From contig JACONQ010000004.1 of NCBI GenBank assembly GCA_014281115.1, positions 1,178,001 through 1,242,000 of the forward strand: 64,000 bases of DNA, written 5' to 3'. Origin of the DNA: Laburnicola sp. R22_1. Lineage: Eukaryota > Ascomycota > Dothideomycetes > Pleosporales > Didymosphaeriaceae. How positions within the stretch are numbered: position 1 is the first letter of the stretch; each line of letters starts with the position of its first letter. Under the pieces are notes generated by a model. It was not told the DNA's origin. It did not search any database and saw only the letters and a list, made by a program, of their open reading frames with translations. Position numbers and translations under genes: made by a program. This document shows, piece by piece, positions 55,708 through 64,000 of the stretch.

Positions 55708-58700
55708 TCACCGCTGCTGGATGTTCTCCAGATCGTCGCGCTGCCTCAAGTACTTCGCCGCCAACTCATCGCCACCATCGCGGCTCTCCTTCATCCAGTG
55801 CGTCGCAATGCACATGATGAGGGGGTCGCTCCTCGTCGTATCTTGCGCCTTGTGTTGACTGAGAAGCTGCTTGTTGAAGATATCTCCGGTCTTGGTGAGG
55901 GGGAGTACAGTACGCTGTAGCAGCTCTGGCGAAGTGAGGTACATGGTGGCAAGTTCGCGCTCCGCAGTTGGGTCGCCTTCTTTGGCGGTAATAATAAGCA
56001 TGCGAGCCACGTCGTTCATGGTGTATCGCGATGCCAGTGGGTTTGTGGGTCCGTCTGTAGATGCGACTTCAGCAGCCTTGCCGGGGTTCTGGTAAAGAAG
56101 CACGTTGCGTTGTGAATCTTCCCTCGCAATGATATCCCCGACTACTTCGACCATAATGCGGCAAACGTCCTGCTTGAGCCCTAATGCAGCGAGGGCAACA
56201 TCCCAGAATGCCTTTCCGCGAGCCGTCTTATCTAGCATCTGCGCTGGAACGAAGGATGCAATATATTGCAAGTCTCGGAAAAGGGTCTTGGGACGGATAT
56301 TTGAATCGCGCAAAAGCCCTTGAATAACCTCGACGATCATGTCTGTGCTCGGTGGGCCGACGGGAGAACGAGCACCGCTCCGAGGCAGAGGTGAGGCGGT
56401 ACTGGCGCGGTCTTGGTTCATGGTGTGAGATCGACGCTCCTCGCAGTTTGCAATCGTCTCTTCCAAGTTGGTGGCACGGGTCGTGTTGGTAGTCGGTTCC
56501 CGGGAGCTAAGCTCAGGCATAGCACCAAGGGTAGGTGACTGGGGAACCGGAGCAAGCGCCTGTCGATTATTGAAAGCGCGCCCAGAGCGGGAGGATAGCG
56601 ATGCTATAATTAGAAGTTCCAGCTCGTAGAGAGCGTGAAGCTTCGAAAATGGGTTGGGGTGCGTCGCGAACTTGTTCAGAAGGCGACGGAAGGCCACGTT
56701 GTACGGAAACTCAAGTAGACCGGCCTTCTTCGTGGCCGATGTGCCTGCGGAGCGCGTCGTGGCGTCGCTTGAAGATGAATGCTCTCCAGCGGAGTGGTGA
56801 GATTCTGAAGCAGCAGCATGCTGCAATGTCGCAACTGGTGGAGCGGCTATGCCTCGCTCAGTGCGTCCAAGAGCCTCTAGCGGGTTGTTGCTAGTAGCTT
56901 GTTTCCGAAGACTCTTCATGCTCTTCTTACGTGCCAACAGCTTCCTACGCTTCCGATCTTCTTCCTCGTCACGTTTGTGTTCGATGCAGTCCTCCAGGAG
57001 ATCGCTGGAAAACCAGGAGTCCGTTTCGCTTCCACTAGAGAACACCGCCGTTCCTAAGTCGCTCAGGAGCAGACCAGTCAAAGTCTGCTTCAGATCGAGG
57101 AGGAACCTGCGCTTATCTTCATTGACGCTTGTTGACTGCTTGAGCATTACAGTGCCCTTGGATGAAGATGCAGTCCGCGGGCGGATGCTGGCAGCACTCG
57201 TAGGCGATTGTACCTGAGTCTGAAAGGGAGACCAAAAGGTAGTGGAAGAATCAATGGATAGCACGGGACTCGTGCCACCAAAGGAGTCATGCGCATCAGT
57301 CGGCGTCCTTCCCCAGGGGCTCACATCGAAGCTTTGCTGGGATACATTGCGGCCGGAAATGGAGCGAAGACTGCTTTGACTTGGACGCTGAGCAAAATCG
57401 AGGTTGCGAGCGGGTCGCCCGTGAATCTCATACTCCTCATCTCCCGCAATAGAAAGCGTTCCAACACCAGTCAGGAACAAATCGCCCTTCTGACGACCGC
57501 TATCAAGGACTTCCTTGTCTCGCTTGTATAGCTCGCTGGCCCAAAGGACTGGGCCGTCCATCATGCTGTCACCGACGAGCTTGTTGACGCACTTGTCGAT
57601 TTCCAAACAGAAGCGATGGATCCTTTCTTCGCCCTTGCAGAATATCTCAACGCCGTACTGAGCGATCCACTTGGAGGTGATGTCCGCCTGTTCATCAGAC
57701 AACTTGTTCGGGCCACCGAAGTCCTGAGGAGCAGACATGATGTCGAAAACCTGAGCTTCTGCCCGGAGCAAAAAGTTATTGGTTGACGATTTCGAGGCAT
57801 TCCGCGGTCGGTGTGACTGGACCGGCTTGCCGTCGAGGTTCTTCGGTTGGCCCATGATCTTGAGCGCAAGTGCCACGTTTCGCGCCTCTTCGTACGTCCC
57901 CGAGTTCCTGACATCAGTGATATACCACATCTTGTCTCGCAGGTTTTTCAAACCGAGCATCATGTCATCAATTGCAGCATCGTGCCGTTCTTGAGACTGC
58001 TTGAGCCAGACGAACCAAGCCTCGAACTCTTCAATGGCGTTCGCAGATTTTCCGAGAGAATCACGCGGCCCACGAGAAAAGTAGTTGAGCAGAGCTGCGT
58101 AACCATTTCTGATCAGGGTTGGAGAGCTCAATCTTCGCAGAGTCTGGAGTGTTTTGTAGTAGAGATGCGCATTGACAAAATCCGAGCGCGCTTGGCACTG
58201 GTGCATGGCCGTTTCGAGCATAGTGACCAGTACAGAGTTGTTCTCTTGCTTCTCAGGCGCTTGAGGACTGCTGTTGCTTCTTGCATATTGCGGGGATCGG
58301 TGACGAGTCGGCAGAGTTCTTTGGTTCACAATGAGATTTGTCAGATGGCTTTGGCTCTGTGCCTGAGTCTGGTTGTAGGGATTCCTAGACCCAAGATTAT
58401 CACTGTGATGTCGAAGCGGACCTCTGGCTCTGGCGCCCCTGCGATGAGTCGAGGTGCGGTTACTGAAGCTCTTCGATTCGCTGTCAGGCGTCAGTTCTTT
58501 GGGAATCTCATACTCCAAGACTAGCTTGGCGATGGCTTCTTTGAGTTGATGGTAGTCATTCTCCAGATCCAGTCTGTCTACCGGGCCTTCGTCATCGCTG
58601 CTGTCGCTCTCGGGCGAATCTTCGTCATGCTCATCCTCATCGTCAGAATCCTTGCGCATGCGCGGCTTAAGCTGCTTGCCATCTGGCGATATGTATAGAA

Positions 58701-60969
58701 CTGCCCAGCGCTCGGCACATGGGTGGTAGGAGCCGGAAGTAGCGTCTGGGCCAAGGATACGTGTCATTTCGGAGCACGCCATCCTCAAACGCCGACCGTA
58801 CAGCTCAGTGGGTGCGATCTTAGCCTCATGATGGTCATCGAGGGGCATTTCGTGGCGGTCCAGAGGTTGGTGCAATGGATCTAGCAGAGGCTCCCTCGAA
58901 GTGGTGTCGCTGGTCATAGAAGATGCGCTTGCACTGAGAATGGAGCTCGCATCGCATGCGGATGCTGACGTAGTACGGAATGGCATGGAAACAGCGGACA
59001 TGGAAGAGGCAGATGAAGCAAGCCCAGTACGGCGTTGGCCTTCCTTGTCATTGTGGCTGGAAGTTGGGCGTCGCTCTGGAAATAAGGTGTTGACCAAGGT
59101 GACGATGTCTGAAGGAGAAATCACAATGAAAGGCTGGACTTCGACGGTCTCCCTTGGTGAGGTTATGGCCTTCGCCGGGAGAAGAACAGGCTTGGAGGGA
59201 GTTTTGGTATGTTTGAACCTTCCCAAAATGCTTTCGATGTGCGTACGGATCTCCGGTAAGATCGGCACCTGTTGACGCCTAGGAAATTTGTCAGTTATGG
59301 AAAGATAGATGGATCCAAAAGTGTCCTCGTACCAATTGTAGGTCATGTCCAAAACATGCTTCTGGGCTCGGATGGCAATTTCCTTGAGAATCTTTTGGCG
59401 GGCATGCTCCGTGATATGGTGTCCAATCATGATTCCGTGTGTCTAGTAAGTGTCAGTATGCCACAAAAGAGATAGTCAGAAAGAACGTGCCTCAGGATGT
59501 ATGATAGCATTAAGCAAGAACGTGGAGAATAGCCACCGGGAAACGAAGAAATTCTGTGCGCCTTTGCGGAGATTCTTAGTCTCGTCCAGCTTCCTAAGAA
59601 TGGCATTTCCGATCTCGAGAACGCCCTCAGGAATGCCTCCGGCACTAGGCTCGTCGTCTACAACCTCAAACAGGCGTTTTACGGCTCTGTCAAAGAACTC
59701 GTCAGCGGCAATGGTGTCCTTCGTGCTGGGCGCTACTGGTTGGGCTCCCGTCCGTGCAGATAGCTCCTCGGCCCTTTCCAAGAGAAACTGGCCATCTTGG
59801 AGCATCTGCATCAGGTAAAGCTCGAGGTTAGCCTTTCCCGGCCATTCACGCATACCGGCGTAGACGTCCAGAACAGCCTTGATGAACTTTTCAGTTCCCT
59901 GCTTGGATTCCATGATCAGTCTGGCGCATGTGGTCGCCCAAGCATCCGTCCGGCGAAGGTCCTCGGCTGAATCGGGCCCGGACGAGTTGGCGAAAATAGT
60001 GTAAATGAGAGCAGCAAAGGGGTCATGTCTCTGGAACGACAGCAAGCGTTCCACTGGACTAGGGCCCTGCGGAGTGGGCTTCTGAGTACCGAGCGTCTTA
60101 CCGCGAGCTTGCATGGCCATAACGGAGTCAATGGGGTCCAAAGCCTGGCGGAAAGAGGTCAAAGCAGCGAGTTCTTGCTGAGAAAGACTGAGAATGCGAG
60201 TAGCAAGGAAATCGGGATTGGTGCGGATTTCAGAGATGAAATCCATGAGGTCGTCTAAGATCTTGGACGGGACCTCGTTGAGAAACGTTGAGAAAGATGG
60301 AGCCTTGTCGCTCTTGATACCTTTGGACTTGCCAATGTCCAAATCGGGCTCCAGCAATGCATATCGGCGCGTGGCATCGCACGAGTTCCGCACATCGCTA
60401 ACCGCATTGTACAAAGTAGCAAAAGTTTTCTTGTCGTCCGACCTGAAGCTGTCAACCATGGTGCGGTATGCCAGCTCCCCGCAATGTACCAGACGTGCGG
60501 AAAGCGCGCTCGAGACCAGCCATCGGTGCAAGCGCACGCGGGAGTGGGCCTTGCGCTGCTCCTGGTAGCCCTGCAGGCGGATCAGATGCGCCAGCTCGGC
60601 GAGCGATGTGGCAGAGGTCGGTATGGCGGCAGTCGGCAGGTACGTGTCGGAGTAGGACGAGAGGTCTGCGGGCAGGAGCCGCGGCAGACGGCCGGCGGGA
60701 GCCGAGAGGGACGAAGGCATAGGCGGCCTCGGGGCGCTGAGCGAGGCCCTGTCATTGCTGCTGTCGTGCGGGCCGCCAGGTCGACTCCCCATGGTTGACG
60801 GCGACGGATGGGAGGAGGGCGAGGGCGGAGCCTCTACCGGCGGGTCATCGACTGCTGTTGTAGTGTTGTCGTGCGAGGGCGAGGTGCTCCGGAAGGAGAC
60901 GTGGGCGGTGGTCGGGGAGAGGGCTGCAGAAGAGTCAGGTCGGGTGCCAACGCATCGCACAGAGCGCAT
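55708..60969 (-). CDS. RasGAP-domain GTPase-activating protein, 1,737 residues
   Basis: Two exons, 59491-60969 and 55708-59442, phase 0. The 48-nt intron has a GC donor (GAG|GCACGT) and a TAG acceptor with a CTGAC branch site; no GT donor gives an open frame. The N-terminus is low-complexity Pro/Ser-rich. Residues from about 310 to 510 fit a Ras-type GAP fold: HDPFAALIYTIF near 315-326 and WLFSTFLLNAIIHPE at 479-493, which corresponds to the FxxxAIxxP core. The intron falls right after this motif. The long C-terminal part is helical with Ser-rich linkers and acidic runs (DDEDEHDEDSPESDSSDDE). Such proteins switch off small Ras-like GTPases at membranes; the partner GTPase is not determined. 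M60 (60792) is an alternative start. The antisense frames inside are shadows. Confidence 0.85.
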
Positions 60970-62550
60970 AGATGATGCGGGCCCAGGCTATTGGCGAGGG
61001 CGATCTGGGGGAATGATGGGCTCGCTAGCACGGCGGAATACACAGCTGGGCACGTACGAGGAGGGCTTGCAGAGGCCGGCGCCGGGGGCGAGGCGGAGTG
61101 TTGGCTGCGACTCATCATCATGCTGCAGCCGCCATGGGGGATCCGTCGGGCCCTGCGGCTTCAGAGGGGGGGCAGAAGGGCGGGCGCCGTCTGCTATGGC
61201 AGCATGCTGCTGCTGCTGCTGCTGCTACCACTGCGGCGAGTCGGAGGTGCTGGGGACCGTGGACGCCGTCTGCGTTCGGGGCCTTTTCTCGAGCGTATGC
61301 GTTGGCAGGCGTCGCGCTTGGGCCAGTAGCCGCGCGGTGGGGCGCTCCGGTGTCGAGTCTTGGACTGGGGGCGATCCGGACGCGAAACAACGCAGCGCTG
61401 CGCGCAATCCGTCCTATGTATGTGCAGGATGCGCGAGAGGAACGGGCGCGGTGGCAACGGGCAGCCTCTGGCTCGCACGCAGGAGCCAGCGTGTTCGGCG
61501 GGGCTGCAGCAGTGCGCGATCCGGACTGGCATCGCAACCTTGGCCCAATCACGCGCGCGCACGCCCACGCCCTCAGCTTCGACGCGCACGTCGACCGGCG
61601 GCGAGGTCCCTCTGTTGGCTGTGTTTCACCCAGCACCGCAGAAAGGCGGCGACGGGCCGACCAGTCGTGCCTCGTGGGCTGCATCGGCCGCTTTGGCGAC
61701 CCTCCACCTCCCCTCCAGCCCCGCCATCGCGTAGACGACATGCTATACAACATACAGCCCTCTCGACACTGCGACGTGCCCGCACACAAAGCCGACAACA
61801 ACCGGCTACGCAGCGTCAGACGTGACGGCCAGCCAGTGGCTCGCACCGCAGCGTCTGCTCCTCAGCGGATCGCCCCCTGCACTGATGCGTTGTCACCCAA
61901 GACCCCGTCCAAAGACGCCTGCTCAAAATCCCGCGTCCCACTGGCGCCCCCGTCGACCATAGCTATCCCTCTTCATCTCGACCTGCAGATCTAGATTGCG
62001 CCTATCCTCCAGCACACGCCCCCGCGCCCAATGAGCCGCATCGCCGCACAGGTGGACCTTCCCTTCTGCAGCTCAACGTGCTTGGTGCTAGACCCTCCTG
62101 CGTCGCAGTGCGCTGCAAACATGCACGCAAAGTCACGGAATGGCGGCATGCGACTGTCATGCAGTCCTGCGCTGCTGGCGAGTCGTGGCCATCCAATTTT
62201 GAAACTCTGTTATCGACTCGACATGTACCTGTGTGGCATTGGTTCGGAAGCCAGTCGTCGTGTGAGGTTGTAAGTATACACCTGACAAGGATCAGTAGCC
62301 TTGCGCACGTAATCTCCACCGCTCCACGAGTTCCAAGCCGATCCTGCCATGCCTGGGTATTGCCCCCCAGTCATATCACTTCAGGCTGACGTCGTTGGGC
62401 GATCGCAAGACAGGCAGCATATATCGACCATCCCCGTTCGAGCCGGCTTATCCTTGTGTGAGAATCTTCACCGTAGTGCCAAATCAGACCTCCCTTCCAG
62501 AATATCATAATGGCAGGCATTAATGTCCCGTAGCGCGCGCTCCGGGAGAC
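60970..62550. other. GC-rich intergenic region between RasGAP and PPX1
   Basis: Long frames exist on both strands here, which is a composition effect of GC-rich DNA and not evidence for genes. It should contain the RasGAP promoter and leader (near 61000) and the PPX1 3' end (near 62500). A TGC microsatellite is at 61205-61226. Confidence 0.55.
61205..61226. repeat. (TGC)n microsatellite
   Basis: Seven perfect TGC units inside GC-rich non-coding DNA. Confidence 0.8.
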
Positions 62551-63956
62551 CTACGCCATGGCTTCCCTGAGTAGAGGAGCGACACGTTTCCGGCTGTGCT
62601 GTACGTTCCGCTGCCACCACATCATTCTCCAATACCCATCGCCATCGTGACTGTACGACTTGTCATCTGCACTCTCCCAGTCCTGCAGCCCCAACTCATC
62701 ACGGGAGTCCGCCGCGAATTTCTTTGCTGCTGCGATACCGGCTTCGTTGAAGGCCCAAACAAGGAGCTCCCTCCGAAACTGTCCTTCTGCAGACGTCGAC
62801 GTGGTCATGATAGAGTACAAGTCAAGGTCGTGTTCTGTAGCGAACTGGCGCAACGCTTCCAGAAAGGGGTCGTCAGAAGACTGCGTGCTTGCTTCGTCCG
62901 CCGCTTTCTGCTGCAGAAATTCGATACTCTTGACCACTGAGCTGATGCCGAGTTTCTGACCCTTGTCGTCCCACAGCTTATAATCTTTTTTTAGAATATC
63001 TTGCAGCTTCAATGCTCCAATGTCCTTCTTCGCCGCATCGATTTTGTTATAAAAGTCATTGCGGTCAAAGCTCACAGCGAACTCCGGACACGACAGGATC
63101 TTCGCTTCGAGGTACTCGACCGCTTTTCTATCGTGTTCGGTTGTCTTGTTTGTGTCCTGGAGGTTTGCAGTGTCAATGAGGATGCTCCCCAGTCCGAGCT
63201 GGGCAGCCTCTGCGTCCCACATCTTGACAACCGTGCTATCGTCTGACAAGCTGTCTCCTTGAGCATGGGCAGCCCCGGACGACATGGCGGAGCTTGACAG
63301 CAAATCCCACGATGGTCGGCAGTATTCGGTGACAAGGCTGCTGCAGCTACCGCTTTTGTCGACTACGCGAGGCTCATCACCAGTGTCCTGCGGCACTTTA
63401 CCCTCTTCGTCATGGTGGTCGATGACACCGGTAACCCTGTTGGAATATATCTTGCCTAGTTGCCCCTGTAGGGAGTTGTGGTCGACGAGGATCCACTTGG
63501 TGTTCTCTGGTGGCAGCTTAGCCTTGATGACGGACAGCTCAGGCAGATCGTCTAGCGTTAGCAGGTGACGAGATTCAATGTTGGCATGTTTGAAAAGTTC
63601 TAAGAACTCGGGCCGCAACTGGATGCCTGACGCGGGTATGTTTGTTATTGGGATGTAGAGTGGAGTGAATGCGTTTCGCGGGGGTGCCATGGAACGTATG
63701 TATGCATATCTACTTTTCAGTTAGCTGACTTGTGATGTGTCAAGACCTCTGGAACTAGACTATACAGGACGGAGCATGTCATGCTATCCAGATCTTTGCG
63801 TCGTTAGTCCGCGAACAAAACCGTCGTGTCAGCGTGCTCACCAGCACTCTCGTTGCCAATGACGAAGGTGACTTTTTGGCTCGAGTCGATAGCGGCTCGA
63901 AGGGCGCTCCGAGCGTGAGCCAGAAAGCCACGCAGAGAATTCCTCGTCACAGCCAT
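62551..63956 (-). CDS. PPX1: Exopolyphosphatase, DHH family
   Basis: A three-exon gene, 433 residues: 63842-63956, 63766-63793, 62551-63709. Introns of 48 and 56 nt have GT-AG ends and ACTAAC/GCTAAC branch sites. The exon lengths sum to 1,302 nt, exactly in frame. It removes terminal phosphates from inorganic polyphosphate with a metal cofactor. DHH-family metal ligands are visible: DLD in GNESADLDSM (residues 39-41), VDHN, and the DHH signature in GVIDHHDEEG. WDAEAAQLGLGSILIDTANLQD is the fourth conserved block, with its Asp. The C-terminal DHHA2 domain covers the rest (the GQFRRELLVWAFNEAG region). Without the first two exons the DLD motif would be lost, so the upstream start at 63956 is strongly preferred over the ATG at 63690. 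Likely cytosolic or mitochondrial. Confidence 0.93.
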
Positions 63957-64000
63957 ACTGCAGATAATCGTGGGAACAGAGTGGGAGTGACTGTGTGATG
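63957..64000. other. Upstream edge of PPX1
   Basis: The last 44 bp of the window are the start of the PPX1 5' leader or promoter. Nothing else is visible. Confidence 0.5.

Noticed and set aside
57847..58524. A 225-codon antisense frame inside the RasGAP gene
   Set aside because: It is a codon-bias shadow of the 1,737-residue sense frame and has no start context or domain.
60755..61825. A 356-codon open frame on the plus strand overlapping the RasGAP 5' end
   Set aside because: It is antisense to the RasGAP N-terminus and spans the same GC-rich stretch. The open length follows from few AT-rich stops.
61098..61994. A 298-codon open frame on the plus strand between RasGAP and PPX1
   Set aside because: The region is very GC-rich and has equally long frames on both strands. 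The protein is a low-complexity Arg/Ala mixture with no domain. It reads best as promoter and leader DNA.
1..64000. CRISPR arrays, operons or prokaryotic signals
   Set aside because: No direct-repeat/spacer pattern is present and all genes have fungal introns and families.

Overview
The window looks like a filamentous ascomycete genome, most likely a dothideomycete. The evidence is short (48-76 nt) introns with CTAAC/CTGAC-type branch sites, Ty1/copia elements carrying almost only transition mutations of the kind made by repeat-induced point mutation (RIP), a decayed HET-NACHT gene, a fungal hAT element, and fungal-type RasGAP and PPX1 exopolyphosphatase genes. The taxon is inferred; I saw no diagnostic marker.

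Layout. 1-8055: AT-rich, RIP-degraded DNA holding a relic of a HET plus NACHT (NLR-type) gene on the minus strand, with one complete but mutated copia element (94-5622) inserted into it. 8056-13397: a large palindrome. Two 2.04-kb arms, nearly identical, flank a 1.27-kb core. Each arm carries the promoter and first 213 codons of the same spliced gene. The arms end at the same codon, and the core gives the left copy a dsRNA-binding C-terminus and the right copy a pair of GRF-type zinc fingers. The outer ends look like transposon termini next to TA. This domain-swapped pair is the most unusual object in the window. 13778-14311: a small gene of unknown function.

14829-41910: a nest of five copia elements resolved from LTRs and 5-bp target duplications. 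Element A (minus, TSD CTTTC) holds element C (minus, TSD TGTTT) at the end of its ORF and element B (minus, TSD GTAAG) in its 5' LTR. B holds D (minus) and E (plus, TSD GGTTC). E also contains a LINE 3' end with a trinucleotide tail. A keeps a 1,594-codon open gag-pol frame; C is broken; B, D and E are riddled with stops. The younger insertions D and E have more diverged LTRs than their hosts.

42738-45715: a broken FAD-dependent oxidoreductase followed by an intact four-exon aldo/keto reductase. 46200-55707: a gene-free block of strand-asymmetric sequence with weakly repeated units, interrupted by a decayed hAT transposon (50848-53947, 8-bp TSD). 55708-63956: two intact housekeeping-type genes on the minus strand, a RasGAP-domain protein with a probable GC-AG intron and a DHH-family exopolyphosphatase with three exons.

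The housekeeping genes on the right are cleanly conserved. The left two thirds are repeat-rich accessory sequence in which RIP has hit some copies heavily and left others untouched.
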